From the NCBI GenBank assembly GCA_000803105.1, contig JTDA01000012.1:68467-132466 (forward strand): 64,000 nucleotides of DNA. Direction: 5' to 3'. Position numbers and translations under genes: made by a program. The notes beneath the pieces are model-generated. The model ran no database searches. It was not told the DNA's origin and saw only the letters and a program-made list of their open reading frames with translations. Below, piece after piece: positions 9,546 through 19,430 of this stretch. This DNA comes from Coprobacter secundus (GTDB lineage: Bacteria > Bacteroidota > Bacteroidia > Bacteroidales > Coprobacteraceae). The stretch's first letter is position 1. The number at the start of each line of letters is the position of its first letter.

Positions 9546-12500
9546 TTAAAAATTCACACTCAAACCAAATGAATAAGTTTTAGATAAAGGATATACCGTA
9601 CCTCCACGTCCTCCTATACCTGCAGTTTCTGGATCCATTGTCTTTGACAATTTTGTAAAAGTCAGCAAATTCTCTCCCGAGAAATAAATCCTGAATTTCT
9701 GAACAAAAATTTTCTTGGTTAAACGTTCCGGAAAAGTATAGCCAACCTGCAAATTTTTCAACCGTAAATAAGCTGCATTTTGCATATAACGAGTCTGAAT
9801 AGCCTTATTCTGATTATTAAACATAGGTTTCGGATAATAAGCATCCAAATTCAAGCCTAAAGGAGAATCCGGGTCATCTCTAAAATAATCAAGATGTTGT
9901 TTAAATCCTGTCGACCAATCTTTTCCACCTTTTGTTATACCCCAAAAAACGAGGTCAACACCTCTTTTATCACTACTCTTATCTTCCGGAAAATAATCTC
10001 GCTTCAGAACACCCTGCCAAAACATTGAAAGGTCAATACCTTTCCAAGCCATATCTATATTGATACCTGTACGAAAACGTGGAGTAGAATTTCCAATAAG
10101 CTTCTTATCCCCCATATCGTAAATTGTATTATTCCCTGAAGAAATCTTTCCATCCCCGTTTATGTCTTTATACATAATATCTCCCGCAGTCCAAGTTGCA
10201 AATAAGGCACTCTGTCCACCATTCGGCAAAGATGCTAAATGAGCTTGCATTTCCTCATCTGTTTTTGCAATACCTATAGTCGTATAACCATAATAATTAT
10301 TCAAATAAGTACCTTCTACATAAGAAGACAACAATCCAGTCGGATTAGGATATTTCACAACCTTAGTTCTCGCATCCGAAATATTAAGTCTTATACCATA
10401 TGAGAAATCACGTATACGATCTCTCCAAGAGACTTCCAATTCCCAACCTGAAGCTTTCAATTCAGAATTATTGGTTCGGGGAACAGCAACACCTAAAGTA
10501 GCCGGTAATTCTACTCCAGGTCCTACCATACCTAACGTTTTACGAATAAAATAATCAAATGATCCTGTAAAACGATTTTTAAACGCACTCCAGTCTAAAC
10601 CAATATTCATAGTTTCTATCTTTTCCCAAGTCAATGTTGTAGAAATCATCTTAGATGGAGCATTAGCTATATTTGGCTGTACAGGAGCTTCTGTTCCAGG
10701 AAGTAACCAATGCCCTCCTGCCGTAGAAGTAGCCATAGTCTGGTAAGTAGGATATAAACTTGTTACATTTTGGTTAGCCAGAGAACCATACGAAAATCGA
10801 GGCTTCAAAACATCAATAAAAGCATTTGCTCTTTCAAAAAAATGTTCTTGAGCGATATTCCATCCTAAAGAAAAAGAAGGAGAAAACACCCATCTATTAT
10901 CTCTCCGAAATCTTGAAGTTCCATCATAACGACCACTTACCTCCAATAAATATTTTCCCTTATAATCATAATTTATACGACCAAAGAAACCTGCAGTAGC
11001 CCATTCATTATATGCACTGCCTACTGTGATATCTTCTGTATTTGTAGTAAGATCCAACACAGGGAGGTCTGAAGAAACTAAATCTTTTCTTTTTCCATCC
11101 AAATCCCGATTTTTGTTACTTTCATATTGAAATCCTAATATTACTCCAATGTTATGACGGTCTTTAAACGAATGAGTATAGTTAGTATAAAAAGTAGGAT
11201 TCAAATACGTATTTCGATAAGCGTACTCATAAACAGATTCATGACCGCCATAATTTGATGTATAAATATAAGCAGGATACACTTTATCGGGATCATTAGC
11301 ATAATGTCCATTTACTCGATTTGCTACCTCGTGTTGCCAACTATTATAAATATTGGCATTCATTTCTGCAACAATATTCCAATTTTTTAAAGGAGTTAAG
11401 GTAATCTGTACCTGTTGTGCCATACGATCCCCTTGTTCTCTACGACGCCCCCCCTCCTCAAACACAGGAATATAACTATTATAATAACCATTCGGGTCTT
11501 TGGCCGGAATAAAAGGTTTAGCCCGACGCAAAACATCATTATAAAATGTAGAACTCATAATTGTAGGCCTATCATAATCTGTACGAACAAATCGATTACT
11601 ATACCTAATACTCAAAAAATCAGTAACTTTTGCTGTAAATTTACCCGTAATTGTATAACGATCATGAGTATCAGTCCCATAACGTAAAAAACCATTCTGC
11701 CCAAGATAATTTCCCGATAAATAATATGTTACCTTATCATTACCTCCACTGATACTAATATTATGCTCCTGAGAATGAGACCATTTCTGATAATACTCAT
11801 CTAGCCAATTCGTATTTCCGAAAGCAGTTTGTTCATCCCATTTTCCATCAGCATTCATATTCATAGCAACAGCCGGGTCTATCTTTCCATCCAAATAATC
11901 CCTTATATTTTGTACCATTGAGGCATCAAACAAATAAGAACCTGAATTATTATAACTCGCGTCATTAAACATATTCACATATTCCCATGAATTTACCATT
12001 TCAGGCATCATCACGGGAGTATTATAACGAAAACTATTATTATAATTTATCGTCATTTTACCTTTATGTCCAGACTTCGTTGTTACCAAAATAACCCCAA
12101 ACGGTGCACGTGCCCCATAAATTGCAGAAGCCGAAGCATCCTTTAATACAGAAACAGACTCGATATCCTGAGGATTTATCGAATTCAAATCACCCTCCAT
12201 ACCATCTATAAGTACTAGTGGAGACCCTTTGGAATCACCACCTATCGTTCCAGTCCCACGAATATCTATTGTTTTAGTTGCATTCAATTCTCCTCCATTA
12301 CCAGAAGTTGTAATATTCAATCCCGGAATTACTCCTTGTAATGCTTGTACGGCATTAGAAATAGGTCGTTCTTCAAATGCTTTGGAATCAATCATTCCTA
12401 CCGAACCCGTTACATTAACTTTCTTCTGTACACCAAAACCGACAACAACAACTTCGTCAATGGTTTCCTCACTCTCAAGCATCGTTACCGTAATATTCTC

Positions 12501-13102
12501 TTTCCCTGCTATCGAAACCTCCTGCTTATTATAACCAATATAGGTTATCGATAATGTTCCATCGACAGGAGCTTTTACTGAAAATAAACCATCCAAATCA
12601 GTCATCGTTCCCGTATCATATCCTTTTACAGACACAGCAGCCCCCATCAATGGCTCACCTTTTTGGTCTATTACTTTACCCTTAACTGTTTGTATGTCGA
12701 CCCCATTGAAACGATTTTGTTTTATTGGAGCCTTAACTTCGTTTCTTTCCGAAACTATTATTTGTTTACCATTAATATGAAATTTTAAATTCAAAGGGGA
12801 CAAAGCTTTATTCAATACAACCTCAAGGCTCTCTTTCTTTGCTGTTACCGAAACCCTCTTGGCTGCAATTTCCTTTTTATATAAAATAACAAAACCTGTC
12901 TGCTTCTCTATCTGAGCACAAAACACCTCAAAACTGGCATTTTTTTAAAGACAATGTGACAATAGAGCTTTTAAACTCCACTACACCAGCGGAAATATTT
13001 CCACACAAACACAAGAACAAAAATATTGCACATATCTTAATGTATTGCTGCAACAATAAATTTTGTGTGTTTCCAATCTTGGCTTTAGAGTTTTTTTTTC
13101 AT
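9546..13102 (-). CDS. SusC/RagA TonB-dependent transporter with STN domain; 5' end frameshifted
   Basis: A continuous frame covers 9546-12926 (1126 codons from a GTG). It starts inside the STN domain (FCAQIEKQTGFVILYKKE) and continues with a carboxypeptidase-D-like domain (VKGKVIDQKGEPLMGAAVSV), the TonB plug (EVVVVGFGVQKKVNVTGSVG) and the barrel ending SFGLSVNF. The missing start is present upstream in another frame: ATG at 13102, a basic N-terminus, a hydrophobic signal (CAIFLFLCLCGNISA) and TLSLK. Removing one A from the nine-A run at 13091-13099 and one from the seven-A run at 12940-12946 restores 58 codons and the sequence TLSLKNASFEVFCAQIEKQT. The STN domain fits the FecR/sigma pair upstream. 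The gene is either slippage-rescued, phase-variable, a recent pseudogene, or misread in homopolymers. Confidence 0.85.
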
Positions 13103-13538
13103 ACATTTGAATGATTTTAATTAACACTGAATATTTTAGTTTATTAAATTCAGCGAACCGTATAATACGCCCATTATTATGCGGTTCTTTTTATTCTCTT
13201 TGCTACATTTAGAGTCAGTTCCAATTTTCCTATAAAGGAATCACATGTTCTTATTTCTTGTATCTTTTTTCGTTATGTTTTCCGTTCCTATATACATCAT
13301 GAGCACAACAACTCTCCTTACCGGAACTGCAAAACAGCCTCGAAAACAACTCTCAAAAAATATCTATGCAAGATTTATACCGACTCTTAAGGCATAGAAA
13401 GGACTGCCCAACTATTTTTAAGATGGTGGATGTCTCATAACTTTAAAGATTTAAGATTAAATAATTATTTCTTTATTGGTATATTTTTCTATTTTATTTA
13501 TATATAATTTTAAAATGGTTTAAAGTCTGTGTTTATTA
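13103..13538. other. Intergenic region between fecR and susC
   Basis: No well-supported gene lies here. A strong inverted repeat has arms at 13155-13167 and 13175-13187 (GAACCGTATAATA against TATTATGCGGTTC) with a seven-base loop. On the plus strand it is followed by TTTTT, like an intrinsic terminator; on the minus strand it would lie in the susC leader. A possible 50-codon plus-strand gene (13245-13397) is listed separately. The sigma-dependent susC promoter should be in this stretch, but I cannot recognise a -7 box for the housekeeping factor on the minus strand. Confidence 0.5.
13245..13397 (+). CDS. Possible small membrane protein (50 residues), unrecognised
   Basis: The ATG is preceded by a good ribosome site (AAGGAA, about six bases upstream). 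The predicted peptide starts with a hydrophobic helix (MFLFLVSFFVMFSVPIYIM) and ends in a basic tail (KQPRKQLSKNIYARF). It matches no family I know. It is divergent from susC and convergent to fecR, in the otherwise empty gap. AT-rich DNA often yields such hydrophobic frames by chance, so this is only a candidate. Confidence 0.2.
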   Translation: MFLFLVSFFVMFSVPIYIMSTTTLLTGTAKQPRKQLSKNIYARFIPTLKA

Positions 13539-14693
13539 TTATTTACATGATATATATATAGAATCTCCTTTCTTAGTATAAGTAAAGGCTGTTGATTGCG
13601 ACAAATTATACAGAACTTCTTCCAAAGAACCGTCTATATTGATTTTACCCTTATAAATTTCGTTACTAACATCACAATCACATTTAATACTTACATGATA
13701 ATACTCAGAAAGTACATCTAAAATATTTTGTAAGGACTCTTCCTCTTCTAATTCCATAATACCATCTTTCCAACAGATATATGGATATACATCTACATCA
13801 CGAACCTCACTACCAATCGGCTCATAAAAGAATCCTTGGTTAGGCTTCAATAAAGATTCATCCTTTTTCGAAACAACTTTTACAGAACCTTCAACCAAAA
13901 CGACCGAACCGTCAGATTTTGTATTATAGGCATTGACATTAAACTTTGTTCCCAATACCTCTATCGATACTTTTTTACTAATAACACGAAATGGCCTCTC
14001 TTCATCTTTCGCTACTTCAAGATAAATCTCCCCATCCAGGTAAATTTCTCTCTCATCCGCCTCAAACTGTTTTGGATATATCAATTTTGTCCCTGAATTA
14101 GCCCAAACCACAGTCCCATCACTGAATCTTATCTTCGAGTGCTTGCCATAAGGTACGACCAACTGCATTACCTCACTTTTAATATCGTCAGACTTCAGTT
14201 TCTCATTATGACCAACAACAATATCTCCTACTGCCGTTTGTCGTATCATAGCATTATCTCCTATCTCTGCCTTAACATCTCCCGCTATAATATGCACTGT
14301 CTCTACATGCGTATCCAGAGAATCTAACATTGCAAACATAGAATCACGCTCACTCCAAAAGGATTGAGAAAAATAATATAAGCATGAAAGACTTATTAGA
14401 ATAAAGATTACAGCTGCCGCACTCCATTTATACCAAACTATATGACGTTGCTTATCCTTATGGAGAAGAGCCTGTAAACGAAGCAAATCTTCTTCAACCT
14501 GTTCTTCGGGAACAGAATCTTCTTTAATCTTCAAATTTCTCAACAGAACAACAGCATCTGAAATCAAATCTTTTGCATCTGGAAATTTACTAAGGAATAA
14601 ATCAATCCCCGCTTGATCCCCTTTCTTAACCAAATCAACCAATTCTTGATTAAAAATAAAATCTTCTATCGTATATTTCCCAGTCTTTTTCAT
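13539..14693 (-). CDS. FecR family anti-sigma factor
   Basis: The protein has 384 residues. A cytoplasmic N-terminal part (about 1-85) would bind the sigma factor. One membrane segment follows (about 88-108, WSAAAVIFILISLSCLYYF). The periplasmic FecR domain has the hallmark VPYGKHSKIRFSDGTVVWANSGTKL, LDGEIYLEVAKDEERPF and VLGTKFNVNAY. The C-terminal DUF4974-like domain (about 310-384) ends SIYISCK. It would hold the neighbouring sigma factor inactive until the STN domain of the loaded SusC transporter contacts it across the periplasm. It lies 94 bases downstream of the sigma gene on the same strand, the standard arrangement of Bacteroidota trans-envelope signalling. Confidence 0.95.
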   Translation of the reverse strand: MKKTGKYTIEDFIFNQELVDLVKKGDQAGIDLFLSKFPDAKDLISDAVVLLRNLKIKEDSVPEEQVEEDLLRLQALLHKDKQRHIVWYKWSAAAVIFILISLSCLYYFSQSFWSERDSMFAMLDSLDTHVETVHIIAGDVKAEIGDNAMIRQTAVGDIVVGHNEKLKSDDIKSEVMQLVVPYGKHSKIRFSDGTVVWANSGTKLIYPKQFEADEREIYLDGEIYLEVAKDEERPFRVISKKVSIEVLGTKFNVNAYNTKSDGSVVLVEGSVKVVSKKDESLLKPNQGFFYEPIGSEVRDVDVYPYICWKDGIMELEEEESLQNILDVLSEYYHVSIKCDCDVSNEIYKGKINIDGSLEEVLYNLSQSTAFTYTKKGDSIYISCK

Positions 14694-14787
14694 TATCTAT
14701 TCTATGCTGTATATTAGTAATACAAATAAAAGTCTATTATGTAATCACTAAAAATATTTTTCTTTATAATATTTTTTACACCTAATA

Positions 14788-15387
14788 CTAAATAATTGAC
14801 TTTAAACAAAATAAAATTAAAATTAAAAATCCAGTATCATTTTCTTTTCGTAATTTATCCATTGCCCGATGCGTAAGATTACGCGCAGCCTGTTCTGATA
14901 GATTCATAATAACAGCAATTTCTTTATAATCCATCTGATGCAAAAAACGCAAATAAATAATCTCTCGCTGACGAGGAGTCAAACCATCAAGAATTCTTTT
15001 TATCAAAGCCGACATATTCTCTCTCTCTTCTTTTTCTTCTAATGCATTATTTTCAACAGAAAATGTAAATTCAAAATCAGAAATATTCTGAATCGCAACT
15101 AATCTATCTCCATAATTTCCTAAATTGATATATGCATTCTTTATCGAAGCAAATAAAAATGCCCTTATCGTAAACCGGTCTTTGACTAATTCCGGACGAG
15201 TATAAATCTTAAGAAATATATCCTGAATAACATCCCGAACTTCAGCATCACTCATTCCTAAACGACAACCATATGCATATAGTTTAGGATAACACAACCT
15301 ATATAAAGAAGAAAACGCTTCATTCTCCCCCTCTATAAAAGAGAGCCATAAATCAGACTCATTTTTATTTATATTCTGTGATGACAA
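14788..15387 (-). CDS. ECF RNA polymerase sigma-70 factor
   Basis: The protein has 199 residues. Region 2 is visible as FIEGENEAFSSLYRLCYPKLYAYGCRLG and DVIQDIFLKIY. Region 4 is visible as LTPRQREIIYLRFLHQMDYKEIAVIMNLSEQAARNLTHRAM, the helix-turn-helix that reads the -35 element. The next gene is its FecR anti-sigma factor, so it probably directs transcription of the susC/susD locus that follows. A housekeeping-type -7 box (TATGTTTG on the minus strand, 15426-15433) lies 38 bases upstream of the start, but I see no matching -33 element. Confidence 0.95.
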   Translation of the reverse strand: MSSQNINKNESDLWLSFIEGENEAFSSLYRLCYPKLYAYGCRLGMSDAEVRDVIQDIFLKIYTRPELVKDRFTIRAFLFASIKNAYINLGNYGDRLVAIQNISDFEFTFSVENNALEEKEERENMSALIKRILDGLTPRQREIIYLRFLHQMDYKEIAVIMNLSEQAARNLTHRAMDKLRKENDTGFLILILFCLKSII

Positions 15388-15599
15388 TACCTGAAATTTT
15401 TTATGGTACTAAATCCTTAATAACGCAAACATACAAAAATTTCTGAAAAAGAAAGAGGACACATCCATAAATAGATAGAAATATTTATTAATTTAAAACA
15501 TTAATATAAAATAAATCTTCTCTATTCTATAAAATTGAAAAATCATAAATCAGCTTTCTCCTCACCTTTCAAAAAAAGCAAATCAGGACAAAACTATTT

Positions 15600-16307
15600 T
15601 CACTTATACAATAAAAATATACAAGGTTTTCTATGTAAATCGGGATGCTGATCTTTCCATTCTTTCAATGTAAGAGTGCGAATATATTCATCTTCACAAG
15701 TTATATTAGCAGCTACACACAAACGTATTTGCGGACGACAGGTCCGTATCAAATCTTCCAACATCTTTTGATTACGATAAGGCGTTTCTATAAATATCTG
15801 CGTCTGATGTTCATTATAAATACGGTGTTCTAAAATTTTTAAAGTCTTAGACCGCTCGACAGCTTCAATGGGTAAATAGCCATGAAAAGCAAAACTTTGT
15901 CCATTAAATCCTGAAGCCATAAGTGATAATAAGATAGAAGAAGGCCCCACCAAAGGAATTACCTTATATCCCTTTCGTTGGGCAATAGCAACGACATCAG
16001 CTCCCGGATCGGCAATAGCAGGACACCCTGCCTCTGAAATAATACCAACCGAATTTCCTTGAGACAAAGGCAAAAGAAAATTACTTATTTCCTCAAAGTG
16101 TGTATGCTGATTCAATACAAAAAAAGTAAGGGAATCAATATCAATATCCGGATTAGATTTCTTCAAAAAGCGACGGGCTGTACGTACATTCTCAACAATA
16201 AAATAGTTAAGAGTAGAAATAATCTCTTTATTATATTGAGGTAACACTTTATCTATCGGTGTGTCTCCCAAAGTTACAGGAATCAAAAAAAGTGAAGCCA
16301 TTTGCAT
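15600..16307 (-). CDS. RsmI-type SAM-dependent methyltransferase
   Basis: The protein has 235 residues of the tetrapyrrole-methylase/RsmI fold. Visible motifs are the first strand LFLIPVTLGD, VGIISEAGCPAIADPGADVV (the conserved GxPxxxDPG-like loop) and IPLVGPSSILLSLMASGFNGQSFAFHGYLP. True RsmI methylates the ribose of C1402 in 16S rRNA. Bacteroidota usually carry a shorter paralogue like this one, about 235 residues, beside the standard enzyme, so its exact rRNA target is uncertain. It is monocistronic and divergent from the hemerythrin gene. A -7 box TATGTTTG lies at 16330-16337 on the minus strand. Confidence 0.85.
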   Translation of the reverse strand: MQMASLFLIPVTLGDTPIDKVLPQYNKEIISTLNYFIVENVRTARRFLKKSNPDIDIDSLTFFVLNQHTHFEEISNFLLPLSQGNSVGIISEAGCPAIADPGADVVAIAQRKGYKVIPLVGPSSILLSLMASGFNGQSFAFHGYLPIEAVERSKTLKILEHRIYNEHQTQIFIETPYRNQKMLEDLIRTCRPQIRLCVAANITCEDEYIRTLTLKEWKDQHPDLHRKPCIFLLYK

Positions 16308-16765
16308 ATTGTCATACTATTTCCGAAAACAAACATACACAAAAAACTTCATATTTTTCTATGTTCACAAAACAGATTTTTTACAACTTTCCTTTTGGAA
16401 AATAATTTTTTATTAAATTTATATTTCTAATTACAGCTCATCCATATTCCTCCCCCATCTTAAAAGGGAAAATCATTATCCAAAATATCTTTATCACAGA
16501 GAAGAGACAAAAGTGCATAATAGAGAGAGTGCATACCGAAATAAAAAGATTACTTCTACTGAAAATTCAGACGACAGGTTCTAAGTAGAAATACCTAAAA
16601 ATAGGGATTGCGATTGCAACTCTTTTAGATTTACTTTGTAGCAAAGTTTTAAGGTTATATTCATCCTAATTATGTTTTATATTTCCGCATCGGGTAATGT
16701 CCCGATGCCGGGGATATGAAGAAAAGCATAATAAAATATTATCTTTGTAGGAAAGATAAATAAAT
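16308..16765. promoter_or_regulatory. Divergent regulatory region with two palindromes
   Basis: The gap separates rsmI-like (minus) and hemerythrin (plus) genes and contains no credible gene. It holds a perfect inverted repeat GCATCGGG-TAATGT-CCCGATGC at 16687-16708 and a shorter palindrome TTGCGATTGCAA at 16608-16619. A -7 box TATCTTTG lies at 16740-16747, 18 bases before the hemerythrin start. The 16687 palindrome sits about 45 bases upstream of that box, a suitable place for an activator site. It could also be a transcript hairpin if an earlier promoter exists. Confidence 0.5.
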
Positions 16766-17455
16766 ATGATACATAAATATAAAGCAACGGACAAAATGAG
16801 TGATTTAATAGAAGAAGAATACTCATTGCTTACAGTCCTAAGTCGTTTTAATATCTCATTAGGATTCGGAGATAAAAATGTAGCTGAAGTTTGTCGCCAA
16901 AATCAGGTAGATACCAATACATTCCTTACTATTGTAAATTTCCTTAGTGAAGATGATTATTCATTGGAACACAGCTATGAGAAAATAGATCTTCCTTCGC
17001 TCATCTCCTATTTGAAAAATGCTCATAAATACTTTCTAGAATTCAAGTTGCCTTTAATACGCGAAAAACTTATATTAGCTATTAAATCTTCAAAAGAAGA
17101 TGTCTCATTCCTCATTATGCGATTTTTTGACGACTATGTAAACGAGGTAAAAAAACATATGGATTATGAAGATAATACCGTATTTACATACGTCGAAGAA
17201 TTACTATCAGAAAACATGCCTTCCGGATACAATATTGGTGTATTCAGAAAACGCCATTCTCCTATTGGATTGAAATTGTTGGAGCTGAAAAATATAATTA
17301 TCAAATACTATCCAGCGGGAGAAAGCAGCAATTTACTCAATGAAGTTCTTTTTGACATTTTTTCTTGTGAAAAAGACTTAGAAGATCATTGTCGAGTGGA
17401 AGACTATCTTTTTGTTCCGTTGATTGCCAAGATAGAAAAAGAGAGAATGCTATGA
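16766..17455 (+). CDS. Hemerythrin domain protein (RIC/YtfE-like)
   Basis: The 229 residues contain a C-terminal hemerythrin four-helix domain. Candidate di-iron ligands are His87, His131 with Glu135 (KKHMDYED), His164 (RKRHSPIG) and His208 with Glu212 (EDHCRVEDYLF). The first 65 residues resemble the small N-terminal domain of RIC/ScdA iron-sulfur repair proteins (LLTVLSRFNISLGFGDKNVAEVC). The family's paired cysteines are replaced by GF. Known relatives respond to nitric oxide, oxygen or peroxide and repair di-iron centres. The start has AGGAAAG about ten bases upstream and a TATCTTTG box at 16740. Its last codons overlap the LuxR-type regulator by four bases, so the two are translationally coupled. 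A sensing role together with that regulator is an inference. Confidence 0.82.
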   Translation: MIHKYKATDKMSDLIEEEYSLLTVLSRFNISLGFGDKNVAEVCRQNQVDTNTFLTIVNFLSEDDYSLEHSYEKIDLPSLISYLKNAHKYFLEFKLPLIREKLILAIKSSKEDVSFLIMRFFDDYVNEVKKHMDYEDNTVFTYVEELLSENMPSGYNIGVFRKRHSPIGLKLLELKNIIIKYYPAGESSNLLNEVLFDIFSCEKDLEDHCRVEDYLFVPLIAKIEKERML

Positions 17456-18057
17456 GTCGGAAATCTTTGAAAATTGCTATTGCTGAACCCTCGGTTATTA
17501 TTCGGAGTGGTGTAACTACAGTTATCAAACGTATGTCAGGATTTAACATACAGCCTATAGAAATCACTGGATTGGAAACACTGAATGATTGCATTCGTCT
17601 GCACAAGCCTGACATATTAATTATAAATCCAGCATTCATGGGATATACAGATATACGAAAATTCAAATCAGAATGTGGCGCACCCCATATAAAATGTATT
17701 GCTTTATTATATTCTATGGTCGAGAATACAATACTCAACCATTATGATGGAAGCATTTCGATATATGATGATTCAGAGTCAGTAATCAATAAAATCTCTG
17801 CTCTTTTATCCCGTCCCGAAACCGGAGAAGAACAAGCCCAAACTCTAAGTGATAGAGAAAAAGATATCGTCATTGGCGTCGTCAAAGGTCTCACAAATAA
17901 AGAAATCGCTGATAGCTTGTTTTTATCTACTCATACCGTTATTACTCACCGACGCAACATAGCTAAGAAATTACAAATTCACAGTGCTGCCGGACTTACA
18001 ATTTATGCCATCGTAAATAAACTTGTCGAATTAGATGAAATTAAAAATTTAAACTAA
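17452..18057 (+). CDS. LuxR-family response regulator with degenerate receiver
   Basis: I place the start at the ATG inside the ATGA overlap with the hemerythrin gene, giving 201 residues. Residues 1-115 have a receiver-like pattern. The expected phospho-acceptor Asp is Asn59 (PDILIINPAFMG), and the usual acidic pair near the N-terminus is reduced to one Glu (IAEPSVIIRSG). Residues 130-195 form a LuxR/FixJ DNA-binding domain (LSDREKDIVIGVVKGLTNKEIADSLFLS, THTVITHRRNIAKKL, each a recognised block). It probably binds DNA without classical phosphorylation. The coupled hemerythrin is the obvious candidate for its input. Targets are unknown; the palindromes upstream of the operon suggest autoregulation. 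Confidence 0.85.
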   Translation: MSRKSLKIAIAEPSVIIRSGVTTVIKRMSGFNIQPIEITGLETLNDCIRLHKPDILIINPAFMGYTDIRKFKSECGAPHIKCIALLYSMVENTILNHYDGSISIYDDSESVINKISALLSRPETGEEQAQTLSDREKDIVIGVVKGLTNKEIADSLFLSTHTVITHRRNIAKKLQIHSAAGLTIYAIVNKLVELDEIKNLN

Positions 18058-18320
18058 ACAAAACTTTTTTGCAATCTTATCCGTTCTTGCATTATCTCAT
18101 ACATTCTCTCTATTTCTTACCTTGTCCTAACTCTCATCTTTTCAAAAATATCATAATACATTTTAAGAGATAAATTTGTATTTTCAAAAAACAAAGACAG
18201 TAATTCTATTTACTTTAAATACCAAGTATCTTATTATTTAGAACCAGAAAGGTCATTATTCTGTTATAATCATACATATTCAACTCCTTTTATTATCTTT
18301 ATACAAAAATTCAGAATTAT

Positions 18321-19322
18321 ATGAAACCTGTAATCGCTTTTTTTGGAACTAAACCTTATGATGAAAAATCTTTCAATACAGCTAATGAATTGTACGGATT
18401 TGACATACGCTACTACAAAGGACATTTAAATAAAAATAATCTTATTTTGACCCAAGGGGCCGATGTAGTATGTATTTTCGTCAACGACACAGCTGATAAA
18501 GATATCATAGATGCTATGGTAGAAAATGGTGTAAAACTATTGGCTTTACGCAATGCCGGATTTAACAATGTAGACCTAAAAGCAGCTGAAGGAAAACTTA
18601 AAGTAGTCCGTGTCCCTGCCTACTCTCCCTATGCTGTGGCAGAATATGCAGTAGCCCTCATGCTTACATTGAATAGAAAAATTCACCGAGCATACTGGCG
18701 GACCCGAGATGGAAATTTCTCACTTCATGGTCTTATGGGATTTGATATGCATGGCAAAACTGTCGGTATAATAGGTACAGGTAAGATTGCTAAAATATTG
18801 ATTCGTATACTGAAAGGTTTCGGAATGAATATTTTAGCTAACGATTTATACCCTGATTACAAATTTGCACAGGAAATGGACATTACTTACACTTCACTTG
18901 ATGAGCTTTATCATAATGCAGATATTATTTCGCTTCATTGCCCGTTAACAGACGAAACAAAATATATCATCAATGCAGACTCCATTTCTAAAATGAAAGA
19001 TGGTGTCATGCTTATTAACACTGGTCGAGGTATGCTCATTCATACCAATGATCTTATAGAAGGACTTAAAAATAAAAAAATAGGTTCGGCAGGCCTCGAT
19101 GTATACGAAGAAGAGAGTGAATATTTTTATGAAGATAAATCAGATAAAATTATAGATGATGATGTACTAGCTCGCTTACTATCTTTTAATAATGTGGTTG
19201 TTACTTCTCATCAAGCATTTTTTACTCATGAGGCGATGCAAAATATTGCCGAAACTACTCTTCAAAATATTCAAGACTTTATAAACAATAAAAAATTGAT
19301 AAATGAAGTCAAATATAAATAA
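18321..19322 (+). CDS. ldhA: D-lactate dehydrogenase-type 2-hydroxyacid dehydrogenase
   Basis: The 333 residues show the D-isomer 2-hydroxyacid dehydrogenase layout. The catalytic domain contributes both ends; the nucleotide-binding core carries VGIIGTGKIAKI (GxGxxG) near residue 150, then ISLHCPLTDETKYIIN and MLINTGRGMLIH. The catalytic His is in TSHQAFFTHEAM, and Arg and Glu fall in NTGRG and GLDVYEEES. It reduces pyruvate to D-lactate with NADH in fermentation; a related 2-oxoacid is possible. It stands alone, 263 bases after the LuxR-type gene. The symbol follows close family resemblance and has not been tested. Confidence 0.88.
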   Translation: MKPVIAFFGTKPYDEKSFNTANELYGFDIRYYKGHLNKNNLILTQGADVVCIFVNDTADKDIIDAMVENGVKLLALRNAGFNNVDLKAAEGKLKVVRVPAYSPYAVAEYAVALMLTLNRKIHRAYWRTRDGNFSLHGLMGFDMHGKTVGIIGTGKIAKILIRILKGFGMNILANDLYPDYKFAQEMDITYTSLDELYHNADIISLHCPLTDETKYIINADSISKMKDGVMLINTGRGMLIHTNDLIEGLKNKKIGSAGLDVYEEESEYFYEDKSDKIIDDDVLARLLSFNNVVVTSHQAFFTHEAMQNIAETTLQNIQDFINNKKLINEVKYK

Positions 19323-19430
19323 TACATACGAATACTTCTTAACAAAACTTATTTCCATCAAGTATTACTGCACAGATAATAATATTAAACACAATAAATC
19401 GCTGATTATCAACTATTAAACTAAATACTT

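Noticed and set aside
11415..12554. Plus-strand frames inside the first susC
   Set aside because: They are antisense shadows of a well-conserved coding region, with low-complexity, implausible products.
15645..16244. Plus-strand frames opposite the RsmI-type gene
   Set aside because: They are shadows of the minus-strand gene, with no start signals or family resemblance.
17337..17738. A 133-codon minus-strand frame across the hemerythrin/LuxR joint
   Set aside because: It is antisense to two recognised, translationally coupled genes.
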